A DNA stretch of 64,000 nucleotides from Alishewanella aestuarii B11 (GTDB lineage Bacteria > Pseudomonadota > Gammaproteobacteria > Enterobacterales > Alteromonadaceae), in NCBI RefSeq assembly GCF_000280055.1, contig NZ_ALAB01000035.1:59414-123413 (forward strand), in the 5' to 3' direction. Numbering within the stretch: position 1 is the first letter of the stretch; each line of letters opens with the position of its first letter. Both the position numbers and the translations under genes were made by a program. Shown here in pieces: positions 38,322-46,130 of the stretch. Under the pieces are notes generated by a model. That model was not told the origin of the DNA. It did no database searches and saw nothing but the letters and a program-made list of their open reading frames with translations.

Positions 38322-40415
38322 TTACCTCGGCTTAACTGCTACGTCAAATTGCGCCTTATAGGCGGCAGTAATATCCTGTAACTGCCCCTGAGATAATTGC
38401 ATTATACGCTCAGCATTAAGAATGGTTTCCGGGCGATGGGCAATCACAATACGGGTCATTTTTAGTTGCTTAATCGCCTGATTAACATAATGCTCCAGCT
38501 GCACATCCAAATGGCTGGTAGCTTCATCCATAAATAAGATTTTCGGTTTACGATACAGCGCTCTGGCTAATAGCACTCGCTGCTTTTGACCACCAGAGAG
38601 TGAGCTGCCCATATCACCGACCAAGGAGTTATAACCCATTGGCATCGTCGAGATATCCTGATGAATACCGGCTAGTTGCGCCGCTTCAACCACCCGCTGC
38701 ATATCCAATTGCGGGTCAAAAAAGCTGATATTCTCGGCTAAGGTGCCAGACATTAGCTGGTCATCCTGCATGACGGCGGCGATCTGGCTGCGGTAATGGC
38801 GCAGGCCAAGATGGCGGATATCGATACCATCAACTTCGACCTTGCCACTTTCTGCCGGCAGCAGCCCCAGCATAATTTTCATCAGGCTGGTTTTGCCGGT
38901 ACCGGACGGGCCAATAATGGCGATATTCTCACCGGCTTTAACGTTGAGGGTTAAGTCGTTAAACAGCAGCGGGTCATTACTGGCATAACGAAAGCGAATT
39001 GCGGTTAAACTTAACTGGCCGCTGAGCGCGCGGCTATCGCTGGCACTGCCCTCATCTTCTTTATCGGTCAGCGCAATATCGGCTAAGCGGTCTAAATGCA
39101 GCCGGGTCATTTTAATGTCTACCACTTTATCAATGAGCGCGGCGGTGCGGTTAGTAAACTGGTTTTTATACGCCATAAAGGCAAATAACATCCCGACTGA
39201 CATCTCGCCAGTCATGACCGTTAAGGCGGCCAGATACACCACCAGAATATTCTCAATACCAAACAGTAGCTGATTAATGGTGCCGTAAGAGATTTGCCAT
39301 TTACCGAGCCGATAATTCTGATTAACGGCATCAGCAAAACGGTTTTGCCAGATATTTAAGCGTTGGGTTTGCAGGCCAAATAGCTTAATACTCTGCATGC
39401 CGCGCACGGTTTCCATAAAGTTACTTTGCTCTTTGGCGGCGGCGACGATACTGGCTTCGGTAAGTTGGTGTAGTGGCCGGTATAATGCCCAGCGCAATAA
39501 GCCGTAAAGTAATACTGCAATACCCACCACCAGGCTTAGCTGCGGGCTGTACAGATACATCATCACCAGTACGGTAATCGCCATAATGCCATCAATCACG
39601 CCCTCAACCAGGCTATTGGTCAGTAACTCGCGTACCGAGTTAAGTGAGCCAAAACGCGATACCACATCACCCATATGGCGTTTTTCAAAAAAGCTTAGCG
39701 GTAGGTGCACTAAGTGGCGCATTAAATTGGCGGCCATTTGCACGCTCATCACTGAACCCAAATGCAGCACTACCCAGCCACGCAGGGTTTGTGTCAACAC
39801 CTGTAGCAACGTCAGTAAGCCAAAGCCCAGTGCAAGCACCACCAGCAAGGGTTTATCCTGGCTAATCAATACTTCATCGACAACGAGTTGCGTATAGTAA
39901 GGTGCCGCTAAGACAAAGACTTGCAGTAATAGCGATAAAATAAACAGCTTGGTAAGGGAGGGCACCAAGCCTTGCACCTTACTCCAGAAAGCGGTCAAGC
40001 CTAAGCGTACCCGCTCATCGATTTTTTTAAATTCCGTACTGGGTGTTAACTCCAGCGCCACACCGGTAAAGGCCTTATCGACATCGGCTAAGCTAACCCG
40101 CCGCTCACCCATGGCAGGGTCTAGAATGGTAATACCGCTGCGATGTACTTTTTTTAGCACCACAAAGTGGTTCATTTCCCAGTGCAAAATACAGGGGGTG
40201 CGCAGATTTTTTAAATCGGCTAAATCCAGCTTTAAGGCACGCGGTGTTAAGCCCAGCTGATTTGCCAACTGCATTAGCTGTTGCAGATTGGCTCCCTTCA
40301 GCGACACGCTATAGCGATTGCGCAGGGTAGTTAAGTCCAGCTGATGGCCATGGTGATTGGCAACCATAGCCATACAAGCCAGACCGCACTCAGCGGCTTC
40401 GGATTGGTAGATCAT
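38322..40415 (-). CDS. Peptidase-containing ABC transporter for double-glycine peptides (PCAT)
   Basis: The 697-residue protein has three parts: a C39 peptidase domain (Cys10 in QSEAAECGLACM, His in HWEMNHFVVLKK, Asp in ILDPAMGERR), a six-helix transmembrane domain, and an ATPase domain with Walker A IGPSGTGKTSL, signature LSGGQKQRVLLARAL and Walker B ILFMDEATSHLD. It cleaves leaders after Gly-Gly and exports the core, as CvaB does for colicin V. Its start overlaps the 45-residue membrane peptide gene. The substrates are the precursors encoded upstream in the same operon. Confidence 0.95.
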   Translation of the reverse strand: MIYQSEAAECGLACMAMVANHHGHQLDLTTLRNRYSVSLKGANLQQLMQLANQLGLTPRALKLDLADLKNLRTPCILHWEMNHFVVLKKVHRSGITILDPAMGERRVSLADVDKAFTGVALELTPSTEFKKIDERVRLGLTAFWSKVQGLVPSLTKLFILSLLLQVFVLAAPYYTQLVVDEVLISQDKPLLVVLALGFGLLTLLQVLTQTLRGWVVLHLGSVMSVQMAANLMRHLVHLPLSFFEKRHMGDVVSRFGSLNSVRELLTNSLVEGVIDGIMAITVLVMMYLYSPQLSLVVGIAVLLYGLLRWALYRPLHQLTEASIVAAAKEQSNFMETVRGMQSIKLFGLQTQRLNIWQNRFADAVNQNYRLGKWQISYGTINQLLFGIENILVVYLAALTVMTGEMSVGMLFAFMAYKNQFTNRTAALIDKVVDIKMTRLHLDRLADIALTDKEDEGSASDSRALSGQLSLTAIRFRYASNDPLLFNDLTLNVKAGENIAIIGPSGTGKTSLMKIMLGLLPAESGKVEVDGIDIRHLGLRHYRSQIAAVMQDDQLMSGTLAENISFFDPQLDMQRVVEAAQLAGIHQDISTMPMGYNSLVGDMGSSLSGGQKQRVLLARALYRKPKILFMDEATSHLDVQLEHYVNQAIKQLKMTRIVIAHRPETILNAERIMQLSQGQLQDITAAYKAQFDVAVKPR

Positions 40416-40549
40416 TCTACTACTAAAAATAAAGCTAGTAGTCTATTAAACAATTCAATCGCATACTCAGTTAAGGTATATCCCAGAGCTAAGCCAAGCA
40501 CTGTGCCAATTAGGATCCCTAAAAAATAATGTGTTTTCTTCAACGACAT
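40412..40549 (-). CDS. 45-residue membrane peptide coupled to the exporter gene
   Basis: ATG at 40547-40549 is preceded by TAGGAGGCAGA, the best ribosome binding site in the cluster. The peptide starts MSLKKTHYFLGILIGTVLG and has one membrane helix with GxxxG spacing, then an amphipathic end (YAIELFNRLLALFLVVE). Its TGA overlaps the exporter ATG, so the exporter has no strong site of its own and is probably translated by coupling. It could be an exporter accessory subunit or an immunity peptide. I do not recognise a family. Confidence 0.75.
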   Translation of the reverse strand: MSLKKTHYFLGILIGTVLGLALGYTLTEYAIELFNRLLALFLVVE

Positions 40550-40620
40550 TCTGCCTCCTATTAAAAGAACTTTTTTAAAGGGGGACTCGCTCTTATCTTA
40601 TACTGGGTACGTTCGCAAAC

Positions 40621-40801
40621 CTAAAGGCCAATAGCAATTACTACCCCTGCAGCAAATCCCCGAGACCCAGCTATCATAACTCCTTTTTGAACCATACGCG
40701 TTGCTGCAACAACTCTATTATTTGCACCGCCATGTGCTTCAGCTATCTCGTCAAGCGAAAGTTCAACTAGGATATTTGCCTGATTATTTCTTATTTATCA
40801 T
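40621..40801 (-). pseudogene. Decayed double-glycine bacteriocin precursor
   Basis: Reading the minus strand to the TAG at 40621 gives ELSLDEIAEAHGG, a good double-glycine leader end, then a core beginning ANNRVVAATRMVQ and ending GFAAGVVIAIGL. The frame has no start: ATG at 40799-40801 leads into TAA after five codons. Removing one A from the AAGAAATAAT run would join that ATG to the leader and restore a 59-residue precursor. So it is either a recent frameshift or a sequencing error. Confidence 0.65.
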
Positions 40802-40811
40802 TTCCCGATAC

Positions 40812-40960
40812 TCACATTTCAATTGCTGGTTCAGCTGGAGTATATCCAGCAACAGCAAAACCTACAAAATCTCCAGCTATACCAAAAATATTTTAATCAA
40901 ATTTTGCAGTTGCAAGTTCGGAAGATGCCTCATAGACAATACGCGAAATTATTATGCTCT
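40812..40960 (-). pseudogene. Second decayed bacteriocin core fragment
   Basis: In the minus frame ending at TGA 40812-40814, a peptide reads VYEASSELATAKFD, a stop, then NIFGIAGDFVGFAVAGYTP and ends EPAIEM. The Gly/Ala-rich, GxxxG-like text resembles the cores of the intact precursors, but there is an internal stop and no leader or start. The upstream boundary is uncertain. Confidence 0.45.
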
Positions 40961-40980
40961 CTTTGGAGACAAAAAATTAG

Positions 40981-41304
40981 CTATATAATCAATGGATTAT
41001 TAGGAACAAAAATAATAACCGCTAAAATACCAAACAGAATAGGTTGTAATAACCATATTTCTTTTAAGAAACTTTTTTCGGAACTATTCGATTTATCTTC
41101 CCAAATTTGTTTAAGGGTTTTATCCCCTTCATTGTATTTGAATAAGGCATAGAATACGGATAATAATGATAGAAAGACCCCAACTCGTATAGTAAAAAAA
41201 GTGACTACATTATCATCTAAGATCGCTCCGGCAGATATTAGCACTATTGCTAATGCAAAAAGTATGTTACTGGCTAAACCTATTTTAATATTCAAATTAC
41301 CCAT
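40981..41304 (-). CDS. Putative bacteriocin immunity membrane protein
   Basis: The 107-residue protein has about four hydrophobic segments (NILFALAIVLISAGAI, VVTFFTIRVGVFLSLLSVFYALF, and a C-terminal pair) with a charged loop around residue 65 (KQIWEDKSNSSEKS). GAGGAG lies 8 nt before its ATG. It sits 55 nt after the second precursor gene, the usual place for an immunity gene. The immunity role is inferred only from position and membrane nature. Confidence 0.7.
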   Translation of the reverse strand: MGNLNIKIGLASNILFALAIVLISAGAILDDNVVTFFTIRVGVFLSLLSVFYALFKYNEGDKTLKQIWEDKSNSSEKSFLKEIWLLQPILFGILAVIIFVPNNPLII

Positions 41305-41359
41305 AATATTCTCCTCTAAGGAGCACCTATACTAAGGCGCTCCTTATAAAAACAATAAA

Positions 41360-41626
41360 CTACTCAACTAATCCAGCGGCAGCACCGCCTGCAAACGCTA
41401 CTTTAGTAGCACCATATGCACGAGCTACTGAGACAGCCCCACCCGTTACAAATCCACCAGCGGCTCCGGCACCCACAGCTATTGCAAAACCACCTAAACT
41501 TCCGCTGCCAGATGTCGCAGCGCTAGCTAAGTAAGAAATACCACCGGCAACAGCACCGACAATGGAGCCAGGAATACCAACACCGCCACTTACTTCTTCT
41601 ACTTGCTCAAATGTTAACTCTTGCAT
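41360..41626 (-). CDS. Double-glycine-leader bacteriocin precursor 2
   Basis: The 88-residue precursor has the leader MQELTFEQVEEVSGG and a 73-residue core starting VGIPGSIVGAVAGG. The core is very rich in Gly and Ala, with many small-xxx-small spacings suited to membrane insertion, and has no Cys, so it is an unmodified class II-like microcin or bacteriocin. AGGAGAG precedes the ATG. The leader and upstream DNA are shared with precursor 1. Confidence 0.85.
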   Translation of the reverse strand: MQELTFEQVEEVSGGVGIPGSIVGAVAGGISYLASAATSGSGSLGGFAIAVGAGAAGGFVTGGAVSVARAYGATKVAFAGGAAAGLVE

Positions 41627-42179
41627 ATTATCTCTCCTTGAGATGATTTTAAGTTTAAGGTTTGCTCGTTACCGAGCGTTATAACCGCCCTTGTAGGCTT
41701 AAAATCGGCTCAAACAACCAGCTAATTAAGCTGCGTTGCTCCAGCACGATATCTGCGCTTAACAGCATGCCCGATTGCAGCGGGACTGTGTTACCATAAG
41801 CGCGGATCTCTTGTTGGCCCAGTGCGACCTGTACCCGGTACACTGGTTCCTGTACGGCGACAGGCATATCGACTTCTCCCGGAAGCACGATAGCCTGCGC
41901 CGTTTTTATTACTTCCCCTTCATATAAGCCAAAGCGCTGATAGGGAAAGGCATCAAAACGTAAACGGGTGCGCTGGCCTGGCATAACAAAGCCATAGGCA
42001 CGGGTCGGCACCAGTAAAATGGCTTGTAGCTCAGCGTTATCGGGCATAATGGTTAGTAGCGGCAACTCGGCCCGCACATTGGCGCCGGTTTCGGCCACCA
42101 GATTGGTAACACGGCCACTAATCGGTGCGGTAATGAGCATTTCACCACGGGCGCTAAGCTCGGTATATTGCTGCGATAG
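41577..42179 (-). repeat. Duplicated segment, copy B (hlyD 3' end plus precursor leader)
   Basis: This segment repeats 42718-43318 almost exactly. It runs from about codon 290 of hlyD through the hlyD stop, the intergenic spacer and the precursor ribosome binding site to the end of the leader. The spacing differs by 2 nt between copies. It ends abruptly inside hlyD at one side and just after the Gly-Gly site at the other. Confidence 0.9.
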
Positions 42180-42182
42180 GCG
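41679..42182 (-). pseudogene. Truncated second copy of the HlyD adaptor (C-terminal third)
   Basis: About 167 codons match the end of the intact adaptor at 42818-44068 with only a few changes (T for A, Q for K, I for V). The frame is cut off by TAA just upstream of position 42183, so no N-terminal anchor or coiled coil can be made. A Met codon at 42138-42140 could start a 153-residue fragment, but there is no ribosome binding site. It is a by-product of the cassette duplication. Confidence 0.88.
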
Positions 42183-42190
42183 CTGTTAGA

Positions 42191-42445
42191 TCAAGCTACG
42201 CTATCGTAAACCCCTTTTTTCTTATAATAAATATATGCGGCAATACCACCCAATAAACCCAATAGAAAATTGCCCAGAGCCCTGATCAGTTGGTATCCAT
42301 CAATAAATGAATATACGTACCATATGCAATAGACAAGAAAAATTGCAGCTGCTATAACAATAAAATGAAGCTTTCGCTTAGAAAGCACTAATGGGAAGAC
42401 ATACGTAGCAAACAGAGCTAAAATTACTGTATGTAAAATATACAT
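42191..42445 (-). CDS. Putative bacteriocin immunity membrane protein
   Basis: The 84-residue protein has about three membrane helices (YILHTVILALFATYVFPLVL, FIVIAAAIFLVYCIWYVY, and LGNFLLGLLGGIAAYIYY) and a basic end YKKKG. AGGAGA precedes the ATG. It lies 55 nt after precursor 1, mirroring the arrangement of the other immunity candidate after precursor 2. The two proteins are not similar, as expected for immunity to different cores. Confidence 0.7.
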   Translation of the reverse strand: MYILHTVILALFATYVFPLVLSKRKLHFIVIAAAIFLVYCIWYVYSFIDGYQLIRALGNFLLGLLGGIAAYIYYKKKGVYDSVA

Positions 42446-42500
42446 TGCCAGATTCTCCTATCCACCATCGGGCGCTAAATGCTTAGCGCCCGTCATAAGA

Positions 42501-42767
42501 TTAAGCTGCAGCTATTGCACCTGAAGTAAGCCCAGTGGCAACGGCAGTGCTACCAAAAATTGCAGCGCCAATACGGTTTCCAACTGCCCCAGCTGCCCCA
42601 CCGAAAAAACCTGATACAGCACCAGTAAAGGTTGCTGCAGTAATTTGGCCGATACTACCGCCATTCATAGCAGCACCAATACCACCGATAGCGCCTCCAA
42701 TAACCGCGCCACCAGCACCAACACCACCACTTACTTCTTCAACTTGCTCAAATGTTAATTCTTGCAT
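42501..42767 (-). CDS. Double-glycine-leader bacteriocin precursor 1
   Basis: The 88-residue precursor has the same leader as precursor 2 (MQELTFEQVEEVSGG) and a 73-residue core beginning VGAGGAVIGGAIGG and ending LTSGAIAAA. The core is Gly/Ala-rich, without Cys and nearly without charge. It follows the intact hlyD gene by about 50 nt and should be cleaved and exported by the PCAT with HlyD and an outer-membrane TolC. Confidence 0.85.
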   Translation of the reverse strand: MQELTFEQVEEVSGGVGAGGAVIGGAIGGIGAAMNGGSIGQITAATFTGAVSGFFGGAAGAVGNRIGAAIFGSTAVATGLTSGAIAAA

Positions 42768-43318
42768 ATGATCTCTCCTTGAGACGTTTTAAGTTAAAGG
42801 TTGGCTCTTACTGAGCCTTACAATCGCCCTTTTAGGCTTACAATCGGCTCAAACAACCAGCTAATTAAGCTGCGTTGTTCCAGCACGATATCTGCGCTTA
42901 ACAGCATGCCCGATTGCAGCGGGACTGTGTTGCCATAAGCACGGATCTCTTGTTGGCCCAGTGCCACCTGTACCCGGTACACTGGTTCCTGTACGGCGAC
43001 AGGCATATCGACTTCTCCCGGAAGCACGATAGCCTGCGCCGTTTTTATTACTTCCCCTTCATATAAGCCAAAGCGCTGATACGGAAAGGCATCAAAACGT
43101 AGACGGGTGCGCTGGCCTGGCATAACAAAGCCATAGGCACGGGTCGGCACCAGTAAAATGGCTTGTAGCTCAGCGTTATCGGGCATAATGGTTAATAGCG
43201 GCAACTCGGCCCGCACATTAGCGCCGGCCTCAGCCACCAGATTGGTAACACGGCCGCTAATGGGTGCGGTAATCAGCAGCTCACCACGGGCGCTAAGCTC
43301 AGTATATTGCTGCGATAG
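42718..43318 (-). repeat. Duplicated segment, copy A (in intact hlyD and precursor 1)
   Basis: This is the presumed parental copy of the 0.6-kb duplication, because hlyD is full length here. The offset between copies is about 1.14 kb, equal to one unit of hlyD end, precursor and immunity gene. Confidence 0.9.
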
Positions 43319-44068
43319 CCGTGATAGCTCGCTATCTAATAGCGTAAGCTGTTGCTGTTGCTCGCCGGGTAAGCGTTCAATTAAGCCCTCTAATTGAGCA
43401 AACTGGGCTTTTTGATTTTGCGCACTGGCATTCAGCTCAGCCAGCTGCTGGCGCAGGTTTAATACCAGCTCTTGTTGTTGCTGTAACTCGGTAGCAGAGA
43501 TGGCGCCGCGTTGCTGCAAGGCAATAAAGTCTTGCTGCCGCTGCAAGTGCAATGCCAGTCTCTCTTGCAATAATTGCTGCTGCGCCTGTAAATCTTGTAA
43601 TAAGTTTTGACTAAGACGTAAGCGGCTTTGATATTCACTGGCTTGCTGGTTAAATTGGGTAATCACTTGCTCGCGGCGCTGACTAACCAGGGCAATTTGT
43701 TGTTGAATACCCTGTTGCAGCGTACTGGAAAGACTATCACCGATGGCAAGGTTGTCTGGCATGCTCAGCAGGGCCAGCCGATCACCGGCCTGCACTTGCT
43801 GGCCATCGTCAATAAACACTTGCTGGATAACACCAGAACGTGGCGACATCACTTTCGCCAACCCCATATCGGGCTTTAGATAGCCGGTGACAGTTTCTTT
43901 GCGGTTAAAGGAAGCCAGACTTAAAAAAGTGAGAAGTGTCAGCACCACGCCCACCAATATGACGGTAAGCAGGGTGCTACTAAGCGGCTGAGCGATAATC
44001 ACATCGCCATCTAAGCGGGCACTTTGCTGTTTAACAGCATTAGCGCGAAACAATCCTTGTTCTGCCAC
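42818..44068 (-). CDS. HlyD-family membrane fusion protein for bacteriocin export
   Basis: The 416-residue protein has an N-terminal membrane helix (residues about 32-54), a beta-hairpin start (SPRSGVIQQVFIDDGQQVQAGD), a long Gln-rich coiled coil (about 100-260), and a beta-barrel C-terminal part. This is the CvaA-type adaptor that links a PCAT to TolC. It is the first gene of the cluster. A promoter must lie in 44069-44343. Confidence 0.93.
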   Translation of the reverse strand: MAEQGLFRANAVKQQSARLDGDVIIAQPLSSTLLTVILVGVVLTLLTFLSLASFNRKETVTGYLKPDMGLAKVMSPRSGVIQQVFIDDGQQVQAGDRLALLSMPDNLAIGDSLSSTLQQGIQQQIALVSQRREQVITQFNQQASEYQSRLRLSQNLLQDLQAQQQLLQERLALHLQRQQDFIALQQRGAISATELQQQQELVLNLRQQLAELNASAQNQKAQFAQLEGLIERLPGEQQQQLTLLDSELSRLSQQYTELSARGELLITAPISGRVTNLVAEAGANVRAELPLLTIMPDNAELQAILLVPTRAYGFVMPGQRTRLRFDAFPYQRFGLYEGEVIKTAQAIVLPGEVDMPVAVQEPVYRVQVALGQQEIRAYGNTVPLQSGMLLSADIVLEQRSLISWLFEPIVSLKGRL

Positions 44069-44343
44069 AACAACCTCAAACTTCTATTTTGTTTACAACT
44101 TTGCAAACTTCGCAATAAATCTAACACTAAGGTACTAGCAAACGAATTACAATATTTTGTTATATTCTTTTTTGTTATAAGAAAAGCGACTTTTTGCTAA
44201 GACCTTAGGGCGGGGGGGGTAATAAATTCAATTACTTATGGATTGTTAAAAATCTGGCTAATGACTTGCTTAAAAAACTAAACGCCTAAAATTTGAGCAA
44301 ACTTAACGAGCACAACGCTATTAGTATAAGTTTAATACTAGCG
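44069..44343. promoter_or_regulatory. Upstream region of the bacteriocin cluster with an 8-G tract
   Basis: This AT-rich 275-nt gap carries the hlyD promoter on the minus strand, but I could not fix a -35/-10 pair. A run of eight G (44212-44219) interrupts the AT-rich DNA about 145 nt before the hlyD start. Such a tract could slip during replication. Nothing else is seen. Confidence 0.4.
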
Positions 44344-45321
44344 CTATTTCTCACCCTCTTTAGATGTAAGCAATAACTGCGCTAACTCCGGGCCCAGCTG
44401 CTCAGTCAGTAACTGCCGGTAGCGGGCACTATTTAAGTAGCCGCCGTCTGCACTAAAGAATGCCTCCAGTAAGCTGGCCCAATCATTATTGTGCGGCATA
44501 ATAAAACCAAAAGTCTCCCCGGTTTCTGCCGCTATCGGATGGTCGCGCAGCGGCATACCGGCTTCGCGGGCGCGCCAGTAATTATAGGCATCCACATAGG
44601 CATAATATTGACCACTGGCAACCTTGGTTAATAGCTCAGGGTTACTGCTAACCTGATACACAAGCGCATTGGGCTGATATTGATCGCGCAAGCGGTTTAT
44701 TCGTTGTTCATGCAGGGTGCCGCTAAATGCCAACGGTTGCAGAGCCGCAAAATGCTCAGAAAAAGCCGGCCATGCTGGCAATGCAGGGATATCCTGATGG
44801 CTGATCAGGGCTGCGATATTGTGCAGATAAGGCGGTGAAAAGGCTAACTCTTGCTTGCGTGGCTCAGTAATGGTGACATTGCCCAGGCCAAAGACGCCGC
44901 CTTGCGCCTGCACAATACGCTGGTAAAAACGCTGCCAATCCGTTTCGGCAACAAAATTAAGCTGCAGCCTCAGATTATGCTGTTGCTGCAGCCAGTTCGC
45001 AAAGTCCCGGATAATTTCGACACTCACCCCGGTTAGCTCACCTTGCAAATTGGTATAAGCAAAGCCCTCTGCAGGCACATATAACACCGTCAGTTGGGCT
45101 CTTTGTCCCGGCTGTAACTCCTGATAAAGATCACCGCGATCACTGGTCGCCGCCAGCGGGCTGATCGCAAAAAGTAATAGCAGGCTTAGTATGGCCTGAC
45201 TGAAAGCCAGCTTATTCCTGACAGCCTTACTGATAGCAACCTTGCTGGTAGCAACCTTATTGATAACAACCTTATAGACAACAATCTTATTGACAATAAA
45301 TAGTGCAGCGGCTTTAAACAC
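44344..45321 (-). CDS. Periplasmic solute-binding-like protein with a repeat-bearing N terminus
   Basis: The 325-residue protein is of the SBP family 3 type (LTGVSVEIIRDFANWL; GNVTITEPRKQELAFSPPYL). The first 35 residues are unusual: six 5-residue units such as VVINK, VATSK and VAISK, encoded by 15-bp tandem repeats, before the actual signal peptide (AILSLLLLFAISPLAA). The only Met is at residue 1, so either the extension is translated or a non-AUG start is used inside the repeats. Role unknown; no transporter is adjacent. Confidence 0.75.
   Translation of the reverse strand: MFKAAALFIVNKIVVYKVVINKVATSKVAISKAVRNKLAFSQAILSLLLLFAISPLAATSDRGDLYQELQPGQRAQLTVLYVPAEGFAYTNLQGELTGVSVEIIRDFANWLQQQHNLRLQLNFVAETDWQRFYQRIVQAQGGVFGLGNVTITEPRKQELAFSPPYLHNIAALISHQDIPALPAWPAFSEHFAALQPLAFSGTLHEQRINRLRDQYQPNALVYQVSSNPELLTKVASGQYYAYVDAYNYWRAREAGMPLRDHPIAAETGETFGFIMPHNNDWASLLEAFFSADGGYLNSARYRQLLTEQLGPELAQLLLTSKEGEK
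45211..45300 (-). repeat. Six 15-bp tandem repeats in the 5' end of the solute-binding gene
   Basis: On the plus strand the units are CTTATTCCTGACAGC, CTTACTGATAGCAAC, CTTGCTGGTAGCAAC, CTTATTGATAACAAC, CTTATAGACAACAAT and CTTATTGACAATAAA. Being 15 bp, they keep the frame and only change the length of the basic N-terminal extension. Confidence 0.85.
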
Positions 45322-45347
45322 GCAAGCTTCCTTAGTTTACTCAACCC

Positions 45348-46064
45348 CTAGTCAGACAGATAATACTCAACTGTGGTCACTACGCGTACCTTTTTAATAT
45401 GGGGTGTATTGGCATCCCGGTCGCTAATCGAAAACTGCCCTTGCGAAGCGGTTTTGATTTTTCCCAGCTGGCTTTGTGAATCCTGCGCAAATTTTAACGC
45501 CACTTCGCGCGCCTGCTTGGTCGCTTCTTCAATCATCTGTGGCTTTAGCTCATTCAGTGCCGTAAAGCTGTATTCCACCCGGTTCTGGTAAGGATCCTGA
45601 TTAAAGACAATACCCTGGCGCCCCAGTTGGCCGATAGCACTGATCAGGCCGCGGATTTTTGCCACATCCTTACTATAAACCGTTAGCGTCTGGCTGGCGA
45701 TATAGCGAAACTCCGCCCGATCGCCTTCACCATACTGCTGTGCTTTTTTATCAATCACATTTGGCGCGGCACGGCTGATGGCACTGGCCTCGACACCGCC
45801 CTGTTGCAAAAACGCCGTAATTAGGCCGCTTTGCTGCTCCAGGGTTTCAAATAAGCTGCCCAGCTGATTATCGGCCACCGTAAACTGGATCGGCCAAATT
45901 ACGGTATCGGCTGCCGCTTCCTGCTCGGCCAGGCCTTTTACATTGACCACCCGCTCATATTCTTTAAATTTTACCGCCATTTGCTGCACCAGAAATCCCA
46001 GTGCCGCCAGCCCGAGTATCAGGCTAAAACCCAGTATTGTTGCTGCCTTGCTTTGCATCTTCAT
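45348..46064 (-). CDS. SIMPL domain protein (DUF541, YggE-like)
   Basis: The 238-residue protein has an N-terminal membrane anchor (TILGFSLILGLAALGFLVQQM) and a periplasmic SIMPL domain: VVNVKGLAEQEAAADTVIWPI and YIASQTLTVYSKDVAKIRGL. Family members are linked to oxidative stress defence and form ring-like assemblies, but the reaction is unknown. It is adjacent to mtnA on the same strand with a 66-nt gap. Confidence 0.88.
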   Translation of the reverse strand: MKMQSKAATILGFSLILGLAALGFLVQQMAVKFKEYERVVNVKGLAEQEAAADTVIWPIQFTVADNQLGSLFETLEQQSGLITAFLQQGGVEASAISRAAPNVIDKKAQQYGEGDRAEFRYIASQTLTVYSKDVAKIRGLISAIGQLGRQGIVFNQDPYQNRVEYSFTALNELKPQMIEEATKQAREVALKFAQDSQSQLGKIKTASQGQFSISDRDANTPHIKKVRVVTTVEYYLSD

Positions 46065-46130
46065 TCTCCTTATTGCCAGTACCCTACTGTAATACCGGCA
46101 TACTGTGCGACTTGAGTGATTAACGCCGAC

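Noticed and set aside
42138..42140. Met codon of the hlyD fragment as the start of a functional short adaptor
   Set aside because: No ribosome binding site, no membrane anchor and no coiled coil; the fragment is explained by duplication.
42535..42771. Plus-strand Pro/Ala-rich frame opposite precursor 1
   Set aside because: It is the shadow of the Gly/Ala-rich core in the opposite strand and lacks a ribosome binding site.
35222..46064. Prophage or integrative element as carrier of the island
   Set aside because: No integrase, transposase, phage gene, tRNA target or flanking direct repeats was found, so the way of arrival is left open.
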